Position numbers and translations under genes: made by a program
Source of the DNA: Rothia mucilaginosa
GTDB taxonomy: Bacteria > Actinomycetota > Actinomycetes > Actinomycetales > Micrococcaceae
Assembly (NCBI RefSeq): GCF_901875305.1
Contig: NZ_CABFLY010000002.1
Location: 310,001 to 374,000 of the forward strand
Direction: 5' to 3'
DNA: 64,000 nucleotides
Part shown: in pieces, positions 8,582 through 17,543 of the stretch
Numbering within the stretch: the stretch's first letter is position 1
How the letters are laid out: each line of letters starts with the position of its first letter
Notes under the pieces: model-generated
Database searches by the model: none
What the model was told of the DNA's origin: nothing
What the model saw: only the letters and a program-made list of their open reading frames with translations

Positions 8582-10330
8582 ATGGCAAAGCAGCTCCCCA
8601 TCGAAACCCCCGCCTACGTGGCACGCCGCATGTGGAACTACCTCGCAGCGCATAAGGGGCGAGCCCTCTACACCTTCGTCATCTACATGGTCAGCACCCT
8701 CATGGGTGCGGTGGTGCCCCTGCAGATTGGTGCCACCGTGGACGACGTGGTGGCGGGCAAGTTCTCCAGCTACCCGTGGCAGCCGATTCTGATTATCCTG
8801 GCGGCGTTCATCGTGCAGGCGATAACCCTCATGGTCTCCTCGTACAGTGCGGCCCGACTGGGTGCGCTTGTCACCCGTGACGCCAACCAGGACACCCTCG
8901 ACGGCACCCTCGACCTGGACGCACGCACCGTGGAAGAAGCCGGCAGCGGCGACCTGCTCACCCGTGTGACCGACGACCTGTCCTCGGCGGCGAAATCCGT
9001 CAGTGAGGACCTGCTCGGTGCAATCTACGTGGTGCTGTACTTCCTAATCTCCACCATCTCGCTAGCGGTTGTGAGCCCGGCAATGGGCCTGATTATGCTA
9101 CCCATGATTGCTGGTCTTGCCCTTATCATGTCGAAGATGCTGCCGCTCATGGCGGCACGCAACCAGACCGCCCAGGAGCGCGTGAGCGACCTCAACAGCG
9201 TGCTGACCGAGAACATCCGCGGCACCTCCACGATCCGTGAGCTGGGCGTTCATACTGCCCGCGAAGACGCCTTCGCCGGTGAAAACAAGCGCCAGTTCGC
9301 CGCGCAGCTGGGTATGGTGCGCATCCGCCAGCTGTACTTCACTGTGGACGCCATCAACGCATGGATGCCCACGATTCTGTGCATGCTCTGGGGTGCCGCC
9401 TGCGTGGCTCTCGGCTGGGCCAGCTGGGGTGCCGTGGCGACCGCCTCGGTCATGGTGTTCAGTCTGCGAACCCTCGCCGACATGCTGAACCACCACGTCA
9501 GCAGCCTGCGCATCATGCTCGTGAACATGGGTCGTGTGTTCGGCGTGGTCTCCTTGGCGAAGAAGCAGCGTGAGGCGCGTGCACAGCACCGCGCCGAAGC
9601 ATTCGCCGCAGTATCGGACGAGGCCGTGAAGAACCCGGAGTACGCCATTGACTGCACCGACGTTTCCTACGGCTATTCGCCGGACGCCCTCGTTCTGGAA
9701 GGCATCAACCTGAAGATTCGCCGCGGCGAGGCGCTCGCCCTGGTGGGCCGTTCCGGTTCGGGTAAGACCACCATGGCTCGTCTGATTGGTGGTTCGCTGA
9801 CCGCCCTGGAAGGCACCATCACCGTGATGGGTCGTCCCGTCGGTCACGGTGACTTCCCGACCGATGCCGCCGCCGATGGACGCCCGCGCCTGCTGGTCTG
9901 CACCCAGGAAGCACACGTCTTCTTCGGCACCCTCGCCGATAACTTTACGGTGGTCATGCCGGATGCAACCGTCGAGCAGATGGGCGGGGCACTGGACGCT
10001 ATCGGCGCTCGCTGGTGGCGCGACCTGCCGCAGGGCATGGATACCGTCATCAGTGGTGCGGATTCGCCTCTGACCCGCGACCAGGTTCAGCAGCTGGCGC
10101 TGGCACGTATCGTGCTGGCTGACCCGCACGCCGTGATTCTGGACGAGTCCACCACCCAGCTGGAACTCGCGGACGCCACCGAGTCTCTGCGTGCCGTGCT
10201 GGCGAACCGCGCGGTGCTGATTATTTCGCACGATGCGCGTATCGCCTCCCTGGCTGACCGTGCGGTCCTGCTGCACGAGGGTAGGATCATTGCGGAGGGT
10301 TCACCGGCAGAGATTTTTGCCCTGACCTAA
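8582..10330 (+). CDS. ABC exporter subunit 2, catalytic NBD
   Basis: A 582-residue half-transporter: an exporter transmembrane domain (about residues 20-320), then a nucleotide-binding domain with Walker A GRSGSGKTT at 389-397 (Lys395), a Q-loop Gln in CTQEAHVFFGT, Walker B VILDE (Asp521, Glu522) and the switch His (SHD, His550). The signature motif is degenerate: LTRDQ at 497-501 replaces LSGGQ. This is the mirror image of subunit 1, so the pair should form one complete ATP site from this Walker A/B and the other's signature. It starts one base after the upstream stop, so the two are surely co-transcribed. Substrate unknown. Confidence 0.9.
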   Translation: MAKQLPIETPAYVARRMWNYLAAHKGRALYTFVIYMVSTLMGAVVPLQIGATVDDVVAGKFSSYPWQPILIILAAFIVQAITLMVSSYSAARLGALVTRDANQDTLDGTLDLDARTVEEAGSGDLLTRVTDDLSSAAKSVSEDLLGAIYVVLYFLISTISLAVVSPAMGLIMLPMIAGLALIMSKMLPLMAARNQTAQERVSDLNSVLTENIRGTSTIRELGVHTAREDAFAGENKRQFAAQLGMVRIRQLYFTVDAINAWMPTILCMLWGAACVALGWASWGAVATASVMVFSLRTLADMLNHHVSSLRIMLVNMGRVFGVVSLAKKQREARAQHRAEAFAAVSDEAVKNPEYAIDCTDVSYGYSPDALVLEGINLKIRRGEALALVGRSGSGKTTMARLIGGSLTALEGTITVMGRPVGHGDFPTDAAADGRPRLLVCTQEAHVFFGTLADNFTVVMPDATVEQMGGALDAIGARWWRDLPQGMDTVISGADSPLTRDQVQQLALARIVLADPHAVILDESTTQLELADATESLRAVLANRAVLIISHDARIASLADRAVLLHEGRIIAEGSPAEIFALT

Positions 10331-10380
10331 GCCAGGCAATACGCCCGGTGTATATGCCGTGTGCATGCAGCTCTGTAGAT

Positions 10381-10423
10381 AGTGCCCGGTACCGTCTAAA
10401 GCGGTGCCGGGCACTACTCGTTT
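10381..10423 (+). terminator. Terminator after the ABC exporter operon
   Basis: Stem AGTGCCCGGTACCG (10381-10394) pairs with CGGTGCCGGGCACT (10402-10415) with one G-T wobble, followed by a weak ACTCGTTT tract. The 160 bases from 10424 to the riboswitch hold no gene; short repeats of GTAAAAACG occur at 10485-10510. Confidence 0.7.
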
Positions 10424-10587
10424 AAAGGCGTTTCGGGGCGCTGATGGGTGTTGAGATAATGCGTTGGGGCGGGTGCTATAAAGCGCAGTAAAAACGCAGT
10501 AAAAACGAAAAATTCGCAGAGATTGCGTGTATGGTGCGCCAGAACCCAGCCCACTCAGGAATCTACATGATAGGCTGACAGAGCGAT

Positions 10588-10725
10588 ATGGGGTGCCTTG
10601 ACACTATGCCCCTTCACCAGCGTCTGCTCAGAATTTTCTGAAAGGCGCACTCGGTGAAGTACATGCTTCTCAAGGCTGAGAATCACCCATTGAACCTGCT
10701 CTAGTTCGAACTAGCGAAGGGATTA
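10588..10725 (+). promoter_or_regulatory. TPP riboswitch (THI element)
   Basis: The leader shows GGGGTGCC (10590-10597), a long variable arm, then GGCTGAGA, ATCACCC, TTGAACCTG and finally AGCGAAGGGAT just before the ATG at 10729. These are the conserved blocks of the thiamine pyrophosphate riboswitch, in order. It should lower expression of the ThiD-TenA gene when TPP is abundant. The element ends at the start codon, so control of translation is likely. Confidence 0.93.
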
Positions 10726-10728
10726 TCG

Positions 10729-12432
10729 ATGAAGGCAGAGCAGCCTACCGCGCACACCTGCGCACCCGCCACTAACACCGCCGCTGGAACCCCCAACGTG
10801 CCGAGGGTCCTTTCCATTGCGGGAACCGACCCCTCCGGCGGTGCTGGCATCCAAGCGGACCTCAAGTCCATTACCGCTTCCGGTGGTTACGGTATGTGCG
10901 TGACCACCTCACTGGTCGCCCAGAACACCTGTGGGGTTCGTGAAGTGTTCACCCCGCCTCTGGAATTTCTGACCGCGCAGCTCGCCGCTGTTTTCGATGA
11001 CGTCACGGTAGACGCCGTGAAAATCGGTATGCTCGGGGATGCAGACACAATCCGCACGGTTCGTACTTGGTTGAGTGAACACCCCGTGCCCGTGGTCGTG
11101 CTTGACCCGGTCATGATTGCTTCTAGCGGTGACCGACTACTTCGTGCAGAAGCTGAGCAGGCGCTGCGTGACCTCGTGCCGCTTGTGGATGTGATTACCC
11201 CGAATATTCCGGAGCTTGCCGTGCTCTGCGAAAAGGAGCCTGCCCAGACCTTTGAGGAGGCGCACGAGCAGGCAACGAACCTGGCGGCGGCAACCGGAAC
11301 CACCGTCATTGTCAAGGGCGGCCATCTGCACGGTGATGATGCCGGTAACACTGCGGTCTTCCCGGACGGCACCTGCGCGCACGTGCGCACCCCGCGCCTG
11401 GACAGCCGTAACACGCACGGTACCGGATGCTCCCTGTCCTCCTCGCTGGCAACCCGTCTGGGCGTGGAACTGCTGAAGCGCGCAAAGACTGCCGAGCCCG
11501 CCGCAGACCCGCAGCTGACCAGTGAAGACACCTACCGCGCCCTGCAGTGGAGCACCCGCTGGCTCCACGAATCCATTGCCGCAGGTGCCCGGTTGCATGT
11601 CGGCTCCGGAGAGGGACACGGTCCGGTAGACCACGCCGCCCGCGCTCGCCGCCTGGAGGCAGCCGCCTCCGCCTACCCGTGGCGTCACCTGCTCGCCACC
11701 ACCGACTCTGAGGGCAACACTCTCGATGGCACCAGCCCGCAGCGCCTGCTACCGGCCAGCCCCGTCCCCGCCGGTGAAGCCGTCGTAAAGCCCGCCGGTC
11801 CGTGGACTGCCGCGCTCTGGGCTGCGGGTGGTGAAACCTGGCGGCAGATCCTGGACCTGCCCTTCGTACGTGCCCTCGGTGACGGCACCCTCGACGAGGA
11901 CCTGTTCTCCTTCTACCTGGACCAGGACGCCCTCTACCTGCGCGACTATTCGCGAGCGCTCGCAACCCTCTCGGCACGTGCTGATACCGCTAAGGGGCAG
12001 GTGCATTGGGCTGCCGGTGCGCATGAGGCGATTGCCGCCGAATCACAGCTTCACGAGGGCTGGTTGGCAAACCGTGCCCGCCTGGGCGGCCCCTCGCCGA
12101 TCACGATGGGGTACACGAATTTTCTGCGTGCCTTCACGGCCGGTGAAGACTATGTGGTCGGTGCCGCCGCTATCTTGCCCTGCTACTGGCTCTACGAAGA
12201 AGTCGGCGCCGTGCTCTCCTCGCAGAATCATGAGGGTCACCCCTATGCGGACTGGCTGAGCCTCTACGGTGGCGAGGAGTTCGCCTCGGATGTGGCCCGT
12301 AGCCTCGCGGAGGTGGAGCATGCCTTTGAGGTGGCCTCACCGGCCCAGCGTGTGCGTGCGGCGCAGGCGTACCTGTCGGCGTGCGTGTATGAGCGTGAAT
12401 TCTTTGATCAGGCTCACCGAGCGCTACGTTAG
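10729..12432 (+). CDS. thiD: ThiD-TenA fusion: HMP(-P) kinase with thiaminase II-like domain
   Basis: A 567-residue bifunctional thiamine gene. Residues about 25-295 are ThiD, a ribokinase-fold enzyme that phosphorylates hydroxymethylpyrimidine and its monophosphate: SIAGTDPSGGAGIQADLK at the N-terminus, KIGMLG, DPVMIASSG and the anion hole NTHGTGCSLSS. Residues about 355-565 are TenA, which salvages pyrimidine from degraded thiamine: LRDYSRAL, AAESQLH, the active-site Cys in LPCYWLYEEVG and a late Glu in YEREFFDQAH. The two are joined by a roughly 50-residue linker. The fusion is known in Actinobacteria. The TPP riboswitch directly upstream confirms the pathway. Confidence 0.93.
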   Translation: MKAEQPTAHTCAPATNTAAGTPNVPRVLSIAGTDPSGGAGIQADLKSITASGGYGMCVTTSLVAQNTCGVREVFTPPLEFLTAQLAAVFDDVTVDAVKIGMLGDADTIRTVRTWLSEHPVPVVVLDPVMIASSGDRLLRAEAEQALRDLVPLVDVITPNIPELAVLCEKEPAQTFEEAHEQATNLAAATGTTVIVKGGHLHGDDAGNTAVFPDGTCAHVRTPRLDSRNTHGTGCSLSSSLATRLGVELLKRAKTAEPAADPQLTSEDTYRALQWSTRWLHESIAAGARLHVGSGEGHGPVDHAARARRLEAAASAYPWRHLLATTDSEGNTLDGTSPQRLLPASPVPAGEAVVKPAGPWTAALWAAGGETWRQILDLPFVRALGDGTLDEDLFSFYLDQDALYLRDYSRALATLSARADTAKGQVHWAAGAHEAIAAESQLHEGWLANRARLGGPSPITMGYTNFLRAFTAGEDYVVGAAAILPCYWLYEEVGAVLSSQNHEGHPYADWLSLYGGEEFASDVARSLAEVEHAFEVASPAQRVRAAQAYLSACVYEREFFDQAHRALR

Positions 12433-12587
12433 CGGGTAGGAACCGGCGTGATGCACCTGCCGCACCCGCATCTTTAGAACGTGTGGCTGATGTGCCGAAA
12501 GTGTGGTTCGCCGCAACCACCCCCATCTGCCTTCCCTGTGGTGGGCTGGGCGCTTTCCTCGTTGGATTCTATCGGCAAACACTCTAT

Positions 12588-12635
12588 ATAGATATATCCC
12601 GTGCAGATACGGTCATCTGCACGGGATATATCTAT
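12588..12635. repeat. Perfect 21-bp inverted repeat
   Basis: Arms 12588-12608 and 12615-12635 are exact reverse complements (core TATATCCCGTGCAGAT) around a 6-base loop ACGGTC. The element sits between the convergent thiD-tenA and slipin genes. It may be a bidirectional terminator, although no T-tract follows on either strand; a protein-binding site or mobile-element end is possible. Confidence 0.7.
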
Positions 12636-12697
12636 GCGGTATACAGCGGGTGTACTACCGATGAGCTGTCGCGAACAGCTCAAGGGGGAATGAGGGC

Positions 12698-13471
12698 TTA
12701 CTTGCTCTCACCCTTGAGTGCACCCACGAGGGGGCCGATAACGTCCATGGGCAACGGGAAGACCACGGTCGAGTTCTGGTCGGCACCCAGCTCCAGCAGG
12801 GTCTGCAGGTAACGCAGCTGCAGGGAGGCGGGGGACTGGCTCAGAATGTCGGATGCTTCCTTCAGCTCGCTCGAAGCCTCAAGCTCACCGCGTGCCGAAA
12901 TGATCTTTGCGCGGCGCTCACGCTCGGCCTCAGCCTCACGAGCCATAGCGCGCTGCATGGCCTCGGGAATCTCAACGTCCTTAATTTCAACGAGCTCAAC
13001 CTGGATACCCCAGTGCTCCGTGCGGGAACCAATGATGGAGCGCAGGTCCTCGTTCAGATCCTCACGGTGTGCGAGCAGGGTGTCCAGGTCAACGCGACCC
13101 AGCAGGGAACGCAGGGTGGTCTGGGCAATCTGGCTGGTGGCAATCGGGTAGTTCTCGACCTCAAGCACGGCGTTCTTGGCGTTGGTCACGCGGAAGAGGA
13201 CCACGGCGTTCACACGGGCGGGAACGTTGTCCTTGGTGATGACTTCCTGCGGGGGAATGGTCAGGGTGATGACACGCATGTCAACGCGCTGCAGGGAGTC
13301 GACGAGGGGGAAGACGAGGTTCAGGCCGGGCTTCAGCTCGGAACGCAAGTGACCGAAGCGGAAGGAGATACCGCGTTCATATTCGGGGATGACGCGGAAC
13401 ATACGAATCAGAATAAAAAGAATAATGACGGCAACTGGGATGAGGATTGTTGCCAAGGTGACGGGATCCAT
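12698..13471 (-). CDS. Slipin: SPFH/Band 7 (stomatin-like) membrane protein
   Basis: A 257-residue stomatin-family protein. One N-terminal membrane segment (about residues 4-25) is followed by the SPFH domain: RVIPEYERGISFRFGH, PGLNLVFPLVD, the PPQEVITKDN motif and RSLLGRVDLDTLLAHRE. Then comes a charged coiled-coil region rich in Ala, Glu and Arg (about 175-215) for oligomerisation. It should form membrane-bound oligomers; no NfeD partner gene is adjacent. GAAGGAAACCC precedes the ATG. It is separated from the NO reductase operon upstream by a terminator, so it is likely its own unit. Confidence 0.9.
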   Translation of the reverse strand: MDPVTLATILIPVAVIILFILIRMFRVIPEYERGISFRFGHLRSELKPGLNLVFPLVDSLQRVDMRVITLTIPPQEVITKDNVPARVNAVVLFRVTNAKNAVLEVENYPIATSQIAQTTLRSLLGRVDLDTLLAHREDLNEDLRSIIGSRTEHWGIQVELVEIKDVEIPEAMQRAMAREAEAERERRAKIISARGELEASSELKEASDILSQSPASLQLRYLQTLLELGADQNSTVVFPLPMDVIGPLVGALKGESK

Positions 13472-13644
13472 GGGTTTCCTTCACATCTATTCGGGATGGT
13501 TCATTCGGGAGGGCGGTATGTGCACCCGTCGACTGCGCCTCGTACAGACTCGACGGGAGGGTGTGTCCGGAAAGTCCGCCAGCGGCACCGCGGGGTGCTT
13601 ACGACGGTCCTTCCGGCGGGGAAGCTTCAGGGGGTAATGCGCAA

Positions 13645-13687
13645 TGGGCCTCCGCCCCGGCAGGGGAACGCCGGGACGGAGGGACCA
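13645..13687 (-). terminator. Terminator of the NO reductase operon
   Basis: On the minus strand TGGTCCCTCCGTCCCGGC pairs with GCCGGGGCGGAGGCCCA around a short loop. It sits directly after the stop of the 276-residue membrane protein and ahead of the slipin gene. Confidence 0.7.
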
Positions 13688-13696
13688 TCAGCATTG

Positions 13697-14527
13697 CTAC
13701 TTCTTCGCCAAGTTCTCGGCGGCCTCAACTTCGGCCAGGTTCTGCTCCTGTAGGACCTCGTTCGTGGTCTTGTGCAGTCGCTTAACCGAGGCGCCGGTAC
13801 CGCTCCAGGCGGGGCGATCCGGGTCGATGACCGAGGTGCGAACCGGCAGGGATGCATCCGCAATCATCTGCTTGCGGGCCTGCTCGGTACGGCGCTTGCG
13901 CTCATTCGAGACGCCACCCCACTTCGCTGCGAAGCGATCCATCTTCACGCTCATCGACTCTTCGGCGGTGGATGCGTGAATATGCTTCGGGTCGCCCTCG
14001 AAGTTGGCGGGGGAGTGCATGAGCTTAATCGCCAGCGGGTAGGTCAGCGATAGGGTGACCACCACTGCGGCTGCCTCCACCAGAAGCTCCAGGGGAGAGT
14101 GCCACACGATGGCCGCACCAATCATGACCACTACGCCCAGCAGGGAGACCGCCACGGCCAGGCCGCGGTGGAATCGTCCCGACTCGGAGTAGGGCCACTC
14201 GTCCACCTCGCGGGTGAGCTCGCGGCCGTTTGCCGAGACGGTGCAACTGTCCTTGATCGGGCAGGTGTTGCATACGCTGGGCTTAGCGCGGTAGCGCATG
14301 ACGCGGTTGTCTGAGTCGAAGGCCGTGGCCCACAGCCACTGGTCTTCGGGGCAGAGCCACGCGTCGTTCTCTTCGTGGTAGGTGAACCCGAAGGTGCGCG
14401 CCGCCACGACACGCTGGCTGGTGCGCTTAGCGAGAATATCGAAGCACCACCCTACGGCGACTAGACCGAGTGCGTACACGCAGGCTAGCCACACGAAGAT
14501 AGATACTCCAGCAATCTGCTCAGGCAT
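13697..14527 (-). CDS. Membrane protein with transposase-type zinc ribbon, NOR operon
   Basis: A 276-residue protein of unknown function. It has one membrane helix (about 7-29), a soluble Cys-rich stretch, two more helices (about 122-142 and 147-166) and a hydrophilic C-terminus. The stretch at 48-111 reads FTYHEENDAWLCPE, YRAKPS, CNTCPIKDSC, then GRELTR. The pattern F-Y-x4-D-x3-CP, YRAK, CxxCPxKxxCT, GR closely resembles the zinc-ribbon tail of IS1182-type DDE transposases (PF13751). Cys59, 86, 89 and 95 are candidate ligands. No DDE catalytic domain is present, so it is not a transposase. It begins two bases after the NO reductase stop, so it is co-expressed with it; a role in assembling or sensing for that enzyme is inference. 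Confidence 0.75.
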   Translation of the reverse strand: MPEQIAGVSIFVWLACVYALGLVAVGWCFDILAKRTSQRVVAARTFGFTYHEENDAWLCPEDQWLWATAFDSDNRVMRYRAKPSVCNTCPIKDSCTVSANGRELTREVDEWPYSESGRFHRGLAVAVSLLGVVVMIGAAIVWHSPLELLVEAAAVVVTLSLTYPLAIKLMHSPANFEGDPKHIHASTAEESMSVKMDRFAAKWGGVSNERKRRTEQARKQMIADASLPVRTSVIDPDRPAWSGTGASVKRLHKTTNEVLQEQNLAEVEAAENLAKK

Positions 14528-14529
14528 GG

Positions 14530-16941
14530 TTAGCCTCGACGATCGCTACGGTAGGGGCTGGTCTGCTCGGGCAGTTCCTCAGCAGCCTTGGCGCCGGCGA
14601 ACTCGGCGATGCGAGCGTCGTCAACCACCTCGTACAGCGGGGGCTCGGGCAGCTCGAGGACGGTCTCCTTGGAGTTCTTGGAGAAGATCTCCTTGATACC
14701 CAGCCATGCCAGCTTGATCAGCGGGAAGATGCCGATTAGGAAGATGACGTCACCGGGCATACGCATCCAACCCATCACGGCGGAAGCGCCGTCGTGGATG
14801 AACGCGAAGGAACGAGCCTCGTAGTAGCCTTCACCAACGGACTTGTACAGCTGAGCGATACCCAGCGGCAGCAGCGAGATGAAGGACATCCACAGCAGAC
14901 CGATATTCAGGGTCCAGAAGGAGAACTTCAGACCCTTCTCAGGCCACTTGTTCTCGGGAATCAGGTAGCGCAGACCGAAGACCGCGAACGCGATGGCGAG
15001 CATACCGTACACACCCATCATGGAGGCGTGTGCGTGGTTTGCGGTCAGCGCGGTACCGATTTCGAAGTAGGACACGATCGGCAGGTTGATGAGGAAGCCG
15101 AAGACACCTGCACCGAGGAAGTTCCAGAAGCCCACGGCGATCAGGAACATCACGGCCCAGCGGTGCGGGAAGGGCTTGGTGCGGTTGGAGTACTGGCGAG
15201 CACCCAGCTGCATGAAGCCCCATGCCTCAACGGTCAGGAAGGTCAGCGGGATAACCTCAGCTGCGGAGAAGAACGCACCGAATGCCATCTGCTCGGAGGG
15301 GGTACCGACGAAGTAGGTGTGGTGCAGGGTACCGACCACGCCACCGACGGAGTAGAGCACGGCATCCATCATGATGATGGAGATAGCGATGCGCTCGCGG
15401 ACCACGCCGAGCAGCACGAAGATGTACGCCACCATCACGGTGGTGAACAGTTCGAGGAAGTCCTCCACCCAGAGGTGAACCACCCAGAAGCGCCAGAACT
15501 CGGCGACCGACACGTGAGTGCGCTGGCCGGCGAGCAGGCCCACTGCGTAGAACATGGGGATGGCCAGACCCGAGAACAGGAACAGCCAGGGGAGGGAGGT
15601 CTTCTTCGAGCCCTTCAGGCGCGAGGAGAGGGTTCGCCAGACGATCACAATCCAGATGAACATGCCCGCGGTGAGCAGAATCTGGAAGAATCGCGGCAAA
15701 TCCAGGAACTCCCACTGCTGCGAGAAGATGGAGTTGGTGGGGACCAGACCCTTCTGCGAGAACCATTCGTTCAGCAGCGAGCCGAGCACCACGAAGACCA
15801 CGGCACCGATGAGGATGTAGGTCAGCAGACCCTGCTTCTTCGGCTCGCGGCGGGTAATCAGCGGGGCGATGAAGATACCGCCCGCCAGGAACGCGCCTGC
15901 GGTCCAGAAGAGGGAGAGCTGCAGGTGCCAGGTTCGCGAAATCGTGTAGGGCATCAGCTGGCCCATGTCGATACCGAAGAAGCCTGAAATTTCCTCTCGA
16001 TAGTGCTCTGTGAGCGCACCCACCAGAGCCTGCAGGAGGAAGAGCACCAGGATGGTTGCCAGTAGCAGGCCGGCGGCCTTCTGCGAGGGGGTCAGCTTCA
16101 CTTCATCGGGCTGGCGGAAGTCGAGGACGGGCGCCTCTTCAGCGTGCCAACCGATGGAGCGGGACCAGCGACCGTAGATGGCGAACATCAGACCGGTACC
16201 ACCGATGAGGGTGATCAGGGACAGAGCCGACCAGACCATGAGGTCTGCGGTGGGCTTGTTGTCAACGTTCGGCTCGGAGGGCCAGTTGTTGGTGTAGGAG
16301 TAGGGCTGATCGGGGCGATCTGCTGCCGAGGCCCATGCGGTCCAACCGAAGAAGGCGACGAGGTCGTGCAGCTCTTCGTCGTTCTTGATGGCGTTCGGGA
16401 ACAAGCCCTGCGAAGTGTCACCCTTCATCAGGGTGTCGCGGTAGTGTTTGAGCATGAGCTGGTAGCCCTTGGTCTCACCAGCGGACCAGGTTAGGGTCTT
16501 GGTCTGCTCGTTGTACTTGTTCTCCTTGCGCCACTCGTTCTTCACGAGTTCGCGGGGATCCTGCTTGCCCTGCTCACGATACTCCTTGACGGCGGCATCG
16601 GTGGTCAGGCGCAGGTATTCTGCAGTGTAGTCGGGGCCGAGGTAGGCGCCGTGGCCGAGGACGGAACCGTACTGCTGCAGGCCGCGTGCCTGGAAGAGTT
16701 CCTGACCGCGCAGGATCTGTTCCTGGGTTGCGATGGTTTTGCCGTCGTTGCCGACAATCTTGTCGGGTAGCGGCATGGAGAGTGCGTAAGTGCGCATCGC
16801 GAGGACTGCCATGATGGTGAAGCCCAGGAGCATCACAAACGCAACAGCCTGTACCCAGCCTTTACCGGCGTAGGCACCGACCATGTCTGTGCGGCGGGCA
16901 ATTTTAGCTGCCTCAGCACGCGAGACGGGTTTTGTAGCCAT
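14530..16941 (-). CDS. norB: Quinol-dependent nitric oxide reductase (qNOR)
   Basis: An 803-residue single-subunit NO reductase of the haem-copper oxidase superfamily, reducing 2 NO to N2O with quinol electrons. The first membrane helix (about 27-50) is followed by a long extracytoplasmic domain (GQELFQARGLQQYGS, GAYLGPDY) typical of qNOR rather than the cytochrome c form, then about 13 further helices. Metal-ligand regions are visible: WHLQLSLFW, VVHLWVEDFLELFTT, LHHTYFVGTP, the acidic EVIPLTFLTVEAW and NHAHASMMGVYGML. GGAG lies ahead of the ATG. It protects against NO in oral or host niches by inference. Upstream DNA is AT-rich with short dyads that may bind an NO-responsive regulator. Confidence 0.95.
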   Translation of the reverse strand: MATKPVSRAEAAKIARRTDMVGAYAGKGWVQAVAFVMLLGFTIMAVLAMRTYALSMPLPDKIVGNDGKTIATQEQILRGQELFQARGLQQYGSVLGHGAYLGPDYTAEYLRLTTDAAVKEYREQGKQDPRELVKNEWRKENKYNEQTKTLTWSAGETKGYQLMLKHYRDTLMKGDTSQGLFPNAIKNDEELHDLVAFFGWTAWASAADRPDQPYSYTNNWPSEPNVDNKPTADLMVWSALSLITLIGGTGLMFAIYGRWSRSIGWHAEEAPVLDFRQPDEVKLTPSQKAAGLLLATILVLFLLQALVGALTEHYREEISGFFGIDMGQLMPYTISRTWHLQLSLFWTAGAFLAGGIFIAPLITRREPKKQGLLTYILIGAVVFVVLGSLLNEWFSQKGLVPTNSIFSQQWEFLDLPRFFQILLTAGMFIWIVIVWRTLSSRLKGSKKTSLPWLFLFSGLAIPMFYAVGLLAGQRTHVSVAEFWRFWVVHLWVEDFLELFTTVMVAYIFVLLGVVRERIAISIIMMDAVLYSVGGVVGTLHHTYFVGTPSEQMAFGAFFSAAEVIPLTFLTVEAWGFMQLGARQYSNRTKPFPHRWAVMFLIAVGFWNFLGAGVFGFLINLPIVSYFEIGTALTANHAHASMMGVYGMLAIAFAVFGLRYLIPENKWPEKGLKFSFWTLNIGLLWMSFISLLPLGIAQLYKSVGEGYYEARSFAFIHDGASAVMGWMRMPGDVIFLIGIFPLIKLAWLGIKEIFSKNSKETVLELPEPPLYEVVDDARIAEFAGAKAAEELPEQTSPYRSDRRG

Positions 16942-17543
16942 AGTGATATGTCTCCAGTGTGCGTGGATTTGCGGTTTGGATGGGATCGACGCACATCCGC
17001 TGGAGGGCGGCTCACTGGGTAGCGAATCGTCCGGAAGGGGAGGTGCGACAACTCACCCTTACCCTATTTTTGCATATCAAATGCGTATTTATAAAACTTT
17101 GGTGACGAGGTGTCTCAATATGACACTGAGGGTGTTTAAAGACCATGTTCTGGAAGGCAGTAATGCGTCTATTGTAGGTTATTTACCATAATCAAACATT
17201 ATCAACGCTCATTTCATAGTAAAGATGAAGATATAGCTTATAAATTATGGTTTATATATTAAATAAGGATAAATGAGTCACAACCGCGAAATACCCAATA
17301 TACCTACCACAAATCCCCGTTGCATAAATCCTCTTGAACCCCGTTCGACTGGCCCTGGAAGAACCAAGGAAGAACAGAGGTGCCAGTGGTCCGGGGTATG
17401 GAATAATGAAAACGATAACGGACGCCAACGTCCCCTCATCCCTAACACGGTACATACGGTATGCGTCGCGGGGGAGAAGCTCTTCCGCATCACATATTTC
17501 ACCGCCGGCCCGCCCACCGCCGGTACAGCCTCCAGGAGTTCAC
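16942..17543. other. Intergenic region upstream of norB and plsC
   Basis: These 602 bases hold no convincing gene. 17065-17280 is markedly AT-rich against its surroundings. Two dyads lie within 70 bases: GCAT-N5-ATGC in GCATATCAAATGC (17073-17085) and GTGTC-N7-GACAC (17110-17126). Either could be a regulator site for the NO reductase promoter. 17281-17530 has ordinary composition and forms the leader of the acyltransferase. Confidence 0.4.

Noticed and set aside
13842..14390. Possible insertion-sequence remnant in the NOR operon
   Set aside because: The transposase-like part is only the zinc ribbon inside an intact membrane protein; there is no DDE domain, terminal repeat or target duplication.
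17273..17543. Extended N-terminus of the acyltransferase
   Set aside because: Open frames extend upstream, but the family start fits ATG 17544 with CAGGAG; the upstream part has no similarity to LPLAT proteins.
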